The translations under genes and the position numbers were made by a program. 64,000 nt of DNA from Lenzites betulinus (Eukaryota > Basidiomycota > Agaricomycetes > Polyporales > Polyporaceae): contig JABYQU010000035.1 of the NCBI GenBank assembly GCA_022264855.1, forward strand, positions 248,001 through 312,000, read 5' to 3'. The notes below the pieces were generated by a model that saw nothing but the letters and a program-made list of their open reading frames with translations, did no database searches and was not told the DNA's origin. Positions within the stretch are counted from its first letter, which is position 1, and each line of letters opens with the position of its first letter. This document shows, piece after piece, positions 21,116 through 33,015 of this stretch.

Positions 21116-22993
21116 GGCTAAGAAGGGGGACGCTCGCAGGCTAGGTAGGTCGGTGAGGGCGGAAATACGCTGCGGGACGCTGGGAGTGCGCTTGCAGGAG
21201 CCTTTATATATCTTGGTGAGGGTGTGGCCACTGCAGGCGTGGCCCGACGATCACAATGGGAAAACGCGGATGCCTCGAGGTCCTCGGGGCACAATGCATC
21301 AATGTGCTGTGGTCGAATCTGTTTCCATTTGCGGTTGTGGTAGATTGGCAGGGCCACTGGCGGAAGAAGAGCAGCGTTGCCATAGATGCTGGTGCTAGCC
21401 GCCCTGCGCCCTGCAATCAACTCATCTGTGTGCGAGAATAAGCCGGCGCGTAGGCATTCTGCCCCTAATGCACCGTCACGGGCGCAATCGAAGGACAGCG
21501 GAGACGCGTGTTGCGATTGTTACTAGAATCATCGCAAGGCCGGAGCTTTGTGGACCCTTCGGAGATGAAGAAGCTACTCCAAGACGTGTCAAACCTGTAA
21601 GCAAGGTAGGTCAGCCCAGATCATAGTGTCCGTCTTCACATAAAGGAACTATTATAAAGGGAGCTCGATTCGAGTGGCGCGCTTTAGTACCTGAATATGC
21701 TGGCGATGGTTTGCAATGGGCTCAAAATGGCGGTTGACGTTGGTAAGTACTGTCGACTCGGAGTACTGCGACAAACTCAGCTGTAGATGCCTTCCGATGC
21801 CTTTTCAGACAGTAATGGAATGCTGCCCGTCCAGTATCATCGCACGACGCGTGACCCGGAGTAGTAGACGGATGAAACGCACAAAGAAGATGGTATGTGG
21901 CAACTTGCAAAAATTCGGCATATCCCGATGACATCGATGGCTGTGCAAGTGCTGCAGCTGCAGCTGAGTCAGCGGGTGTAGTAGTACGTCGAGCTTCAAG
22001 TTGTAAGTTGTAGGTATTACCTCTCTGCCTTTGACCACCATGAGCGATATGTCCCCCTTCGGACGAATGCGATACAGATGCTACTTGAGAACTTAGAAGA
22101 CACACCGGACGGACCACCCGTTGAGACGTATCCGAATACCACAACACTGATCCAGGTTGCTCGAATCTCCCACACCGAGGACTCCGCGTCCCGTCACCCA
22201 TCGAAGAGTGTATGCGGCCAGCGATTGTGTGCATATAAACCCGCACATCCAGATACTCCTGCCTCTGCCAAAGTGCCGCACCGCCCATCCCAGGCGACAC
22301 GCGGGCGGTGCGCCGTCCACTTCGCCCGTATCTGTATTCAAATGCCCTGTTGCCGCAGGCACTCATGCGGTTCTCTCCCAGCTGTGGTCTCGCCTCACGT
22401 CCACGGCGTGTCTGCAGCATCCCGCATTCCGGACGCCATAGCGTGGGCCACAGCTTACGCATCGTATCACCCAGTGGAGCGCCTGCCTTCGTCGCAGATC
22501 GTCACTGGATGCGATCGAGCAAAGCACATACACAGGCGAGCCGCCTCACGTTCGTTGCGAAGCTGGCACACCCGTACACGGCGGGGCGCGGGGAAGCGCA
22601 AGTGGGCAGGGCAGGTGCCAGTCTCCCCAGCTGCGATCTGGGCATGAGGACTCCGCGCGCCGTCGCCCTGCGTGGAAGCGCACCGCTGACGAGCATCGAT
22701 CGTCCGTCGCTCCAGAGCGGCGAGCACGGAAAGAAGTGCGTGCGGCGAGTGCCCGCACAAGCCACACATGAAAAAGAACCAGAAGATCTCGGCCGGGACT
22801 TCGCTGCTCCTTTCGTTGGCTGGATTGCCGGTGGCGTACGGTGCATTATTCGGTGGGTACGGTACAAAAAGGGACGACTATAGTATGTACAGCGCACGGG
22901 GCGCGGTGTTTTGTGTATCCTAGGTAACGTAGCTGGGATTTTCAAGCGCGGGGAACTCTATTGTACACGGAAGAAACCAAGAATGCGGACCGC
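21116..22993. other. 1.9-kb stretch without a recognised gene
   Basis: The open frames here are short, overlap on both strands and show no family resemblance or well-placed introns. The first 200 bp are the upstream region of the preceding minus-strand gene. I see no repeat, RNA gene or element. Confidence 0.4.
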
Positions 22994-23551
22994 TCACAAG
23001 TCGGTCTGGGAGGTGTGGCGGGCGAGGAGCTTCTTGAGAAAGCGCAGCTTCGCGAGAGTGTTTTCAAGGAGCGCGTCGAGCTGCCTGTGCGCAGACTGTG
23101 ACGCGTCAGCAACCACGTCGGACGCACTGAGGAGAAATTAGCTCACCTGAGCCCACAAACCCGTCCTGAAGAACTTGCTGTAGCCCATATTGGAGATGTT
23201 GTTGTCATTAACCGCGTCGGGGAAGGCGAAGCTAGGATCGATAGTGTATGTCGGCGACGTGATCTGCAGCGAAGGAGTGAGACGAAGTCGGGGGGCGTGA
23301 AGGAAGACGCGCCGCACCACGGAACACTCCGACTCCGACGAATCCGAAGACGCCTCGTCGTGTTCCCAGTCCATGTAGAACGAGGAATGCTACCGCCATG
23401 TCAACAAAGAGGCAACGAGAGGAGTGAGGTGCAGTACCAAACGGAGCTCATTTCGCGATGGGTAGAAGTCATACACGTCGTAGTCGGGATCCTCGTCGTC
23501 GTAAGACGGGCGGGAGGTGATATAGCGAGGCTCGGGGACGGATTCGTGCAT
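22994..23551 (-). CDS. Small protein of unknown function
   Basis: Three exons with clean GT-AG introns (23390-23437, 23096-23146) give 152 residues. The N-terminus is Asp/Tyr-rich (RPSYDDEDPDYDVYDFYP). An acidic Asp/Ser/Glu tract follows (DWEHDEASSDSSESE), then a neutral segment (LQITSPTYTIDPSFAF, with NMGYSKFFRTGLWAQ further on). It ends in a short leucine-rich amphipathic helix (QLDALLENTLAKLRFLKKLL). I do not recognise the family. Consistent frame across two introns supports a real gene. No signal peptide or membrane segment. Confidence 0.55.
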
Positions 23552-26500
23552 GCTGGCGAGGCGACTGTGTTGGGGGCGAGATAACGAGCGTGTGGAAGGA
23601 GGGAGAGGAGGATTAGAGGACGAGGATCATCGTCGAGCTTTATGAGGGTGCAAATTCGCGTAAGAGCCCGTGCCCTCGGGGGCATAGTCGCCGCCAATCC
23701 GAGTGAGAAGGTGCAGGGTCAACGCCGCAGGCGCGCTCGGGTACCACCTAAACGGCGACCATCCCACTCTGATTGGAGGACGCCCGCACTTAGAGGACGA
23801 ATCTAGGTGCGCTGTAGGCGGAGGCACGCGCCCAGAATCTCACCGCGACTGTATAGGAGACACGCTATACCGTTCTGGACGATGGCGGGCCCGAGCCGCG
23901 ATGACTAGACAATGCCGACGCGCAATCGAGGGGCCAGGTCGACGTAGGTCACAGCGGGCTCGAGGGAAACGGCGTCGAGGACACTGCTCAGGCATGCAGC
24001 AGATCCACGGAGAGCAGTAACCAGCCTCAACGCACTGCAAGCATAGCAAGGTACCCCGACATGCAGGCACCGATCATCGATCGAGGAGAGGAGGCAAAGC
24101 GTGAAACTGTTTGTTCGTCTGGCCGCCCAAGAAATGGTTCTCTGCAATGTTCAGAGCATTAGATATGGCCTTCGACGCGCGGCGGATGCCACCGGGTACG
24201 TCATATTTCTCTCTTCAAGACCTCGGATCGGAATGGGATACCTGTTCTCCCTCACACCGATGGTCCTCTCCGCAGGAGCGAGCCCTCGGTGAGAGGTAAA
24301 TGAGATGCGGGCGCTTGATAAGTCACGCGCACGTGCGTGTTTGTCACAGTTGAGCAAGAAGCGCTCGCGTCGCGTATGAGCAGGGCCGGGCGGCAGCGCA
24401 TTGTTCCCAAGAACTACCACCCGTCCCTGCTGGGGCTCGTAAGGAAACTTGCGCTTGTAGCAAACGTTTCCCACATTGTGATCCAGACAAGAACAAGAGC
24501 ACGTACCTTATGGTCGAAGATACAGCCTCAAGAGTCTGCGTCAAGTGGTGTGAATCAAGACAAAGACCAACGAAGCAAGCGTCGAAGATGTCAACAAGAA
24601 CAAGGCTGTCAAGGGAACTGTGGGACGCAATCGAGTGAGAGTGGCCCAAGACGACATTCCAGCTGCAACAGCTTCCGCTCGTCGTGACAGGCGGGGAGCG
24701 GAATGTCGTGTGTGCCGAAGAGCTCGCCGCTGCCACAGTCAAGAACATATCAGCGTGATTCTCCAGTGGGGGGCGCACCGAATGCCCATGTCTAGCAAGA
24801 GACTACGCCCGAACGATCCTCTGCACGATTCCGCAATTTCTGAGCCGCTAGCGTACGCTCGCCGTTGCCCGCTGCGTGCTGGGCGACGGCTCCCGTCTGT
24901 GTGGTGAGCGCGGTTCGAGATATAGCGCCCACTATACTCTCGTCTTGCCGCCGCGATGCGGTCGGACGAGGGTATCGTTGAGGACAATACTAAGAGTTAT
25001 CGTTATGATCGCAGAGACGACTCACACAATGCTTAATGAGGCTGCGATTATCGTCAACAATACTTACCTCTTGGTGCCCTACTTTCCTAGTGCATGTTCC
25101 AGTGCAGAGGGGAGCCAATGGAGAGTCCGTGCATGCCACTGGCACGACCTTGGCTTGTTCCGGCTACGGAAGATGCTCGCGGAGGACCGCCAGAAAGGAC
25201 GCCGCCCAGGACTAGAAGCAACCCAGGAGGACGACGCCGGACAACGCCAGGAAAGAGGAGACAGTCGACACGCACCAACATGCGTTGGGAATATTCCACT
25301 GCGACCTTGCCGCCTGCCCGTGCGCCGTCCAGGGCCAGCCGATCGCTCGATCAGCGGTCTCCTCGGCAGGCCTCCTCCGTCTTGCAACCCATACGCACAT
25401 CTCCTCCATCCTGGAACGCACCTCTCGCTCCCCGATACCACCATTTTGGGAGGTCGCCACTGCGGGTCGTCGGAGTTCGTCATGTATGCGGAGGTCGGAG
25501 TCTCGGCACATGTCATTGTTTGGGTTGCACCCGTTGGCGCCTACGCCGCGACAGTCGAAATCCAACATCCCACCGCCAGCCCCATCCGCTGTGTTCCCCC
25601 TCTCGCTCATTCTCGCCACCCATCTGTGGCAGAGACCCCGTAGCTCACTCGCTATCAGTCCTGCCCGCTAGCCTCCCCGATCCCTCTTCCGAGCCCGTCT
25701 CTGACAGGCAGTCGCTTCCCGTGCTGCCAGCTCGCCTCCCACCTCCGGTCCTGCCTCCGATGCTGGCTCATTCTCCTGGCTTGTCGGACCGTATACTGGC
25801 CCCCACACATCTCGCTTTGCCAGTCGGGTTACCTCGTTTGCTCTTCGCCTTCCTTCATCGCGTCCCCGTCGTCACTGGCGGCGAATTCGCGGCCCGGTGA
25901 GTCCACATGCTCGTCGCTCGAGAACTCACCATAGTGCGATGGTCCTGTCGCGATGTGTCCGCTATTTCACAGTGATGTACGTTGTGCCGAACTCTCTTCC
26001 ACCCCTCCCGGCCGATAGTTCGCGAATATGATGAGAAACACGCTATATTATGTAGAAATGGTGCGTCGCTCAGCCATACCGTGCTCTACGCTGACTACAT
26101 CTCTCATCAGGATCATGATATTAGGGGATGGTGCCCATAGGCTGCTGTGTCCTACCGCTCTGTACAGGTCATCTCAGGTCACGAACAGTCGTGCGCGCCG
26201 TCTCTAGGGTGACATCTCTCACCTCACCACCCCATGCTGCGCATGGGTCGCTCCAGTCGCCGACGTCCCCGCCTCGCTCCCACATGGATGATCTAACGTT
26301 CCATGACAGTCACTCGTGCAGCTGCAGAAAGTCCACCGCACACCGCGGGTCAGGCTTCAAGCCTCGACCCTCGCACGGGACTCACGCCATACCCCGCGAC
26401 ATCCCCGAGCATCCCCGCCGGACGATACTCGCTCAGTTCTGGTTGTTGCCAGCCGGGCCTACAATGACAGGGTCATTGCCCCGGCCTACCCCGGCGGTCT

Positions 26501-28259
26501 GCTCATAGTTCACCCGCCAGTGGCCCAACTCTATGCCATTTAGCGGGCGGATCTCTGCTAGTATTTTACCTTGCCAAGTTCCGGGTCGGCGGTCCGCCTC
26601 CGTCCTTGGACCATCGCTCCGCGCTACGTTCTATCTCGCTCTAGCTTCTGGCTTCCATTTCAACGCTTTGTTTCCCATGCTTGTCTGTGTCTCGACATGT
26701 GGGGTTTTGCGCGTCTCCAAGCCCTACCTCTCTCTCCCCTCACTTGGCTATTTCTTATAACTTCACATGCCTGTTAAAACATCAAGAGACCGCTATCGAT
26801 GGGCATTTCAGCGATCTACCCACCACTTGCGGCATCAGTCTCACACCAACTGGCTGCTTCCATCAGCGTCTCACGCACCATGATACCGCGTTGTCGCAAT
26901 CATCTGGCCCTCTAGATGCTACTCACCGCAGGACTGGTCACTGGAGTGCCTCGCACCTTCAAGTTCCCTCGTGCATGCTTCTGTGCTCCGATCGGTTGTC
27001 CCGGCCAGCGTTGCGTTGGGCACGGGGCCTGTTCCTCGCCTGTACAATAATCTCGCAGACCTATTCATACATTGCAGACAGTTTCTTCCGCCTGGCTCGA
27101 GATACCGCATCGTCGTTCATTGCTGCATCATTGCCAGGAGAAGTTCGATCTGAAGTGCTCTGTCATTGCCGGCGCGGACCAAGAGGAAGAACATAGAAAA
27201 CTCCCGGCCCCATATGCCCACGAGGCACAGAAGCAGAGCGACCAGTTCGCTCCAGTCCGTCTGCGACCATCTCCGCCGCCCTTGCTAGCTCACCGCCCGC
27301 AAGTGTCAATTTCATTTTTCCCGGAAAGCACCCACTCATCCGAAACCATCAGATGTCAGGCCTCAACATCGAGTCCTCTCTTCATATGGTATACAAAGCT
27401 TCCTAACGCGCAAATGCATTCAAGACAACGTCAAGACCCAGCTTGTTTAAGCCGCTCCAGCGATGATGCCTTTCCTGAGACCTGATTATACGATCTCAGC
27501 AAAACAGTAAAGGGTGGCTCGGCATTCCCCCCGTGACTTCTGTGCCTCCATGGCGGCCGTATGCTTCTACCATTGCCGTTAGATAGCAAAAGGTTTCACA
27601 TCGTCGACGTTGAGTGTGCCGACATCTACAACGCGTACATCAATTGTATATGGTACGCGGCAAATGCCATCGTAGTCAATATCGACGGGCCTCCCGATCG
27701 TAGATGCTATCTGCACAAATGCGGGGGTAGCCGCCGCAGCGTATTCGCGAGACTGCGGCTTCGGCGTATTGCGTGCGACCTGATTCCCAGCTTCGTACCG
27801 TCACTTACGTCTAACCTAGGACACCCACTAGTTAGACAGATGACAGATTGACAAAAGGAAGGCGCACGTCTTACGTATCATTGGTTCACCCCTCCAAAGA
27901 AGGAAAGCGCACTGACAACATTCAAAAAAGAAAGCACCGTTGCGTCTCCCCAGACTTGTGAGGCCAGTCGTGAGTGGGCGAGTCGCCCTATAATTTATAC
28001 ACTGCAGAGCAGCAGCAACATCTTTATATAACAACAGAGCGATTCCGAGTTCACGTACAGTACATCCAGGTGTACAAATGATAGCAATAAGTAAAATCCA
28101 CAAGGCGACGCGAGGGCCCCCATCCTACGTCTTATAGCACCGCAGATGGGGTTCGGGCGCGCAGAATGTAAATGAGAGACGGCTTCTCGCGGGGAAACGG
28201 CCCGAGACGGGGACGGGGACAGGGACGGGGACCGAGGGGTCCGCGGAGGGGGACAAAGC
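23552..28259. other. 4.7-kb stretch without a recognised gene
   Basis: No frame here carries a known family motif with consistent splicing. From about 25.5 to 27.4 kb the plus strand is strikingly rich in C over G and in pyrimidines. Near 24990-25080 a plus-strand frame reads VIVMIAETTHTMLNEA, loosely like the second helix of DUF6534 proteins; it may be a decayed fragment. The last 400 bp before 28259 is the 3' flank of the DUF6534 gene and resembles the flank of its paralogue. Confidence 0.4.
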
Positions 28260-30639
28260 TTAAACTTCCTCCACACGATGCTTGTGGGAGTTGCCGTACT
28301 GGGACTGCAACATCGTCAGTAGGCGAACATTGGGTAGAGGCAGGGGTGAGAGATCCTGGGGGGGCAGCAAGACTCACCTCTAGGTCGTGCTTCGACTCCT
28401 GCAAGGTGTTGATGTGAATGGCGATGTCGTTCGCGCGGCCGCCGCGCTGCGTCACATGCGCATGTCAATAGGGTACAGAGGGCCTGGAAGACGGGGAGGG
28501 AACGCACGCTTGGGGTAGACATGCTGGCCGTCGTGGGAGGCTGTATGTCGCGCAGAGACAGAGACAATTCTTGTGACGTCGAGAGGTCGCGGAGGGTCTT
28601 GCGCGCGTTCAGTGTCGCCAACAGCGAGTTCGCGTAGACTGTGGTGCAGGTGTAATTCGAGGTAGCATTTCAACAGTGGCAGAAGCACCGGGGAAGGCCA
28701 GAGGAAATGTCGTCAGCACTGGAAGAGGAGCAGAGGGATCCCGAAGACGATGCCGAATGGGGAGAGGGACTCACGGCGACCAAGAAGGAAGAAGAAGGCG
28801 ATGTACAACAACTTGTCCGGCAGCACAACGAAGGTGATCAAAGCGAGGCATGAGCAAACACTGTACATCGTATCGTTAGCTTATGCTTCAATGTCTCGGC
28901 AAGAACCCTCCCTCTGCGACAGGCGAGGACCCGGCGAGCAGGTGAGAGAGATGAGGGCGACGTACGCAGTCAAGAGGCCGGTGTTGACGGCAAATGCGAT
29001 CTGTAACCATGGAGAATGCGAGAGTTAGCGACTCTGCGAGAATAGCCAGGGCGGGAATGCCGCCCATTATAGCGAAGCAGAATGGAGGAAATCATCGCAC
29101 CAGCTTATTGATGAGCGCATCGGACCTGTAACCGTTGTCAATACCTTGAACATAGATATGACACACAAGAGGAGAGTGTGTATACGCACCTCGAGAACCC
29201 TGTGCGCGAGGTGTGCAGGATCACGCAGAGAACGATGGCGATGATGACATCGGCCGCCGCCGTCAGAGCGTTGAAGGCGACACATATAGGCTATGCGTAG
29301 ACCTAAAGTTAGCACATATACACACAGGTAGACGTTCTATGTGAGGCGCACCTGGAACGCAATGATCTGCTCAAAGTTCTGCAAGGAGGCGCTGGAGACC
29401 ATGAATGAGCATCATTCCCTGCTGGCGCCGCATGATACCACCCGGTATCATACAAAGCACGGCCCAGTAACAAGCCACTCACCCCATGATGCCAAAACCT
29501 ATACGGATGTTTGCACCGTCAGCTCGGATGTTCAACACCCCGCGAGAATAAATAGTGCTTACTGAATCCCGAAGCTGAATTTCCATCACGCATGCGCATC
29601 AGCACACGCTGAAGATGTCTCGTGCTGCTTGAAAGACAAGAACGTACCAAACGAGGCAACCACCAAAATACTCTGTCGTACAAGAGACTTCGTCAGCCCC
29701 GATGGCAATCACGCCGCAGGCGGTCGAAAGAGCGCTATACGCACGATAGGGATAGTGATGAAGAGGTTCTTCCCGCTTAGCGTCCAGATGCGCGCCACGA
29801 AGAAGCTGGAGCGGGGTGCACGGTGAGTCGAATGAAGACCACTCAAAACAAGTGTACGAGACACGATACCTACCCTTGAACGAATAAGCCGGTGAGGAAC
29901 TGTGGGTTGGCATGGGTGCCGTCAGCGCTCAGGCATACTCGTCTGTCTGTCAGATGGCTGGGCTCACGTTGAAAAATACCTCGGCGATGAGGGTTCTGGA
30001 CCCGCGCCGGTTAACGTCAAAGCGAACGTGAAGTAGCAAATGGGGGTACGTACCTGGTCAACGACGACAATGCTACCGGATCCCCCCACGCCGTTATCAG
30101 GTAGAAATATACTGAAGAACAGGACATATGAGCTCATGGAAGGTATGGCGATGACAAGGACGGCGTCTTACTACTATGTGATACCAGGGCCTGCAGAACG
30201 GCGCATGAGTTTGCAGAACGCAGAGATAGGCGGAACTTGGTAGCTCACTTGGTGTGTGGTGTCTGTTATCCATACTGCCACAACCTTGTACAGGGATTCA
30301 ATCAGGGTGTCATCGAAGCGGTGGGAGTGACCTGGGACTCACAATCAGCTTGATGAACCAGGGGTCTTTCTGGTAGCGGCTGAAGTAGTAGTACGTCTGC
30401 GAGCAGGTGACTAGAAGGGCGTCAGACATGGTCAACCCATCTTATGCGCAGCACACACTTCCGTACAAGCTAAAGCGACCAAGCATTAGTTGTATGGCGG
30501 GACACATAAGCACGCAGAACTTACACTCCGGCGACAATGACGCCAATGAGCATGGCGCCGAAGCTATGTGAGCATATGTTATCAGACGCGGCTCGTAATT
30601 GCAGAATAAGATCACAAACGTCAAGTCGAGAGACGCCAT
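28260..30639 (-). CDS. DUF6534-family seven-helix membrane protein A
   Basis: Multi-pass protein of a family greatly expanded in mushrooms; function unknown, topology like a 7-TM receptor. Starting at ATG 30639, about 18 short exons join in frame to the stop at 28260, giving roughly 320 residues. Exons include 30620-30639, 30525-30563, an 11-nt microexon 30459-30469, 30343-30410 and 30249-30284. Family signatures: FGAMLIGVIVAGVLYGITC, QTYYYFSRYQKDPWFIKL, DTTHQALVSHSIYFYLITAW, TSRTGFSRSDALINKL, VNTGLLTAVCS and LYANSLLATLNARK. The C-terminal tail is polar and cytosolic. A second family member lies 2.4 kb away on the same strand, with a similar exon pattern and a similar 3' flank, showing tandem duplication. 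Confidence 0.85.
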
Positions 30640-31320
30640 GGTAGAAATGACCTGGTAGGATAGCAGCCGCTGAAATTGAAAGGAGAGGACGTGGTCCGAG
30701 GGTGCGACGCGCAGCAGTGGATTGGAGGTAGGCTCTCCATATGAAGGGTGGTGGAGGAGGTCTCACGCATTCGGGCCTGTGTTTGATGGGGAGGAACTGT
30801 CGGCTACGAAGTCGGAGGGCGAAAATCAAACAGCCAGGGCTGCATCAACATGGGCGTCGTAGAAGGAGAAGGAAAGGTCGTGAGAGGAGCTGCAATATCA
30901 AGTTGCCGCCACGGATCGGCGGCATTCGCATGTCATGTTCTTGAAAGACTTGCAGGCGCCGCGCCCGCCTTGATAGGAGGCGAGATGGCCGGTGAAACCC
31001 ACAAATTCTGATATGCGATTGAGCAGCGCCTTCTACTTGCGGGGTACAGAGAAGAAATAGACACGCAGAGGCCGCAACGGCCCAACTCGGCGCACTAGTG
31101 TCCTGGGAGTGAAGCATAACAGTGGAAAATCTATGGTCGTTCCAGTCATCAGCAGGCTGATAGGGAGAGTCTTCAAAACATGTGACATACGGTTCTTTGA
31201 ACTTGACCTTCGAACTTGTACATTGAACGCTGAACGATGATCACGGCTGCCAACATGTCACGGGCTGTGTCCACATGCAACCGGGCGTCAGTAAGCACCC
31301 GTTGGATATCGGATTATCGG

Positions 31321-31410
31321 AAGTACTACGCTCGGGCGGCCAGAAGACTCGAATTCGGGATGCGAGTGAGTCGGAGCTAGTAAGTATTACGCTCGAGCGG
31401 CGAGAAGACT
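31321..31410. repeat. Pair of 29-bp imperfect direct repeats
   Basis: 31321-31349 and 31382-31410 match at 26 of 29 positions, sharing the pattern AAGTAYTACGCTCGRGCGG followed by AGAAGACT. The spacing is 61 bp. No coding role is evident. Confidence 0.7.
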
Positions 31411-32282
31411 TGCTACTTCCCGACTACAATCAAGCCATCGGGGCTTCCATCAAGCTCGCGATCCTTCGCGCCCTGTAAGTATGCATTGAACGCTCGCAGG
31501 TAGTAGCCAGGAATAAGTAGAAGGTGGACGTACAAGCGTCATCCGGGCTGATCGGTACCAGGCATAGAGGATCTTTGCGCGAGCCGCACAAATCGACGCC
31601 CGAGTAGTGATTTTTCTGATATAGCAGCCTCTGGCCTTCTTTTGATCGTATTGTAGGTAGCAGCTGTGGAGTAGGCTGGTATAGCTGTGGATCCGCGGGG
31701 ATGCAGAGTCGACCGCACAAAATCAATCAGACGTCGAGCACCAAGTGGAAAATGATAATCGCCGTGACATCACGGGGGGTCGCGCGCACAAACTCAGACT
31801 GCCACTCACTGCACAGGAACGATCACCGCATCCGCAGATGATCAATGCTGTAACTGCGTCCAGAAGCTCTGCGATTCAAATGACGCCCACGCACATGGCG
31901 AAATCGTCAAATCAATGGACGTTCAGTTACACCGACCGGAGGCTCGTGCGGGCCTCCGTCAGGGCTACACTATTATTGGCGTCTAATGCGCTCAACTTCA
32001 TGGTGGTTGTATCAGACCTTTGCATCGAAGGCCTGCAGACTGACCGCCTTATATATATTCTGAGCTTGACGAAGAAGAGAGGCGTCAATAATGCGACAAA
32101 TGTCAGAGTACACAAGAGGTCGGAGCCCACCGCATCCCGTGATCACAATATAGCGGCTTAAATTTGGCCGTAGAGCTGGATTCATGCCCCTGACTTTCGA
32201 TTCAAGCAGACAGAAGGATGTAGAAGGATGACCCACAATGGCTCGCGAGTTGTGGGAGTTTTCAGTGGGGCTTCAAAAGGTT

Positions 32283-32500
32283 TCAGGAATTGATCATGGG
32301 CACCGGCAACACGAACATCGCCCATGGGGATGTTGTCGGGTCTGTGAACGAATTAGTAAACAGCATGTTACACTGATTCTACAGGGCACAGTGAGCGTGG
32401 ACGACCCGTTTAAATTACCTGACGAAACCTCCGTCTGGTGGGCATTCTCCGTCTGGCACTCAATACTGTACACGTCCGAGTCGGACTCTTCCGCGTAGGC
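32283..32500 (-). other. Possible two-exon coding fragment of unknown function
   Basis: Exon 32419-32500 encodes an acidic segment (YAEESDSDVYSIECQTENA). A well-formed 77-nt GT-AG intron (32342-32418) joins it to 32283-32341, which ends at a TGA. There is a possible acceptor (CTAG) at the 5' side but no clear upstream exon or start. It could be the end of a small unrecognised gene or a relic. Confidence 0.25.
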
Positions 32501-32702
32501 CTAGGCAGACAATCTGACGAATGTGAACTTTTCGGTGGGGAGGATAATCGCACTGCGCGGAAGCATGAGCCAAACATATCATAGTTCTGGGAGACAAAAA
32601 TACATTTACAAAAATTCAGACTCACACATTAGGTGGCACCGCCCAACCCCCGGACCCTTCGAGGCGGCAAGTACCCTATGTACGCACACGCGCGACGGCA
32701 GC

Positions 32703-32730
32703 GGTGGTGGTGGTGGTGGTGGTGGTGGTG
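32703..32730. repeat. (GGT)9 microsatellite
   Basis: Nine perfect GGT units followed by a CAG/CAA-rich stretch, in non-coding DNA downstream of the second DUF6534 gene. Confidence 0.9.
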
Positions 32731-33015
32731 ATTGCAGCAGCAATGGCAACAACAGCAGAGCGGTCCCGAGCTGGACTATCCTATATTATGTAGTATGCAT
32801 CCGGTCTGCATGTGTATAAGTAGCAATAAGCGAGAGCCACGGCGTGGCGCGGGGCCCGCGCACGTCATATTCTAGATCTTACAGAGCGACGCGAAGGCCT
32901 GCGCGCGTAGAGTGAAAACGAGAGGCGGGTTCGAGGGCGGACGAGGGGCGGCGGAGACAATAACCGGGAACGCGACGGAGGAGCGTGCAATTCAGAGTCT
33001 TAGACCATCTGAGTC

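Larger units (their letters stand above)
30640..33015. other. 2.4-kb region between the two DUF6534 genes
   Basis: Contains the upstream region of gene A, a pair of 29-bp direct repeats (31321, 31382), a possible small exon pair (32283-32500, minus), a GGT microsatellite, and at 32740-32980 the 3' flank of gene B, which is recognisably similar to the flank of gene A at 28000-28220. A minus-strand frame near 31930-32130 has one hydrophobic segment (TLTFVALLTPLFFVKL) but no support from splicing. No complete gene seen. Confidence 0.4.

Noticed and set aside
25094..25900. 268-codon plus-strand frame
   Set aside because: Pro/Ser/Arg-rich product of pyrimidine-rich DNA with no family resemblance and no start context.
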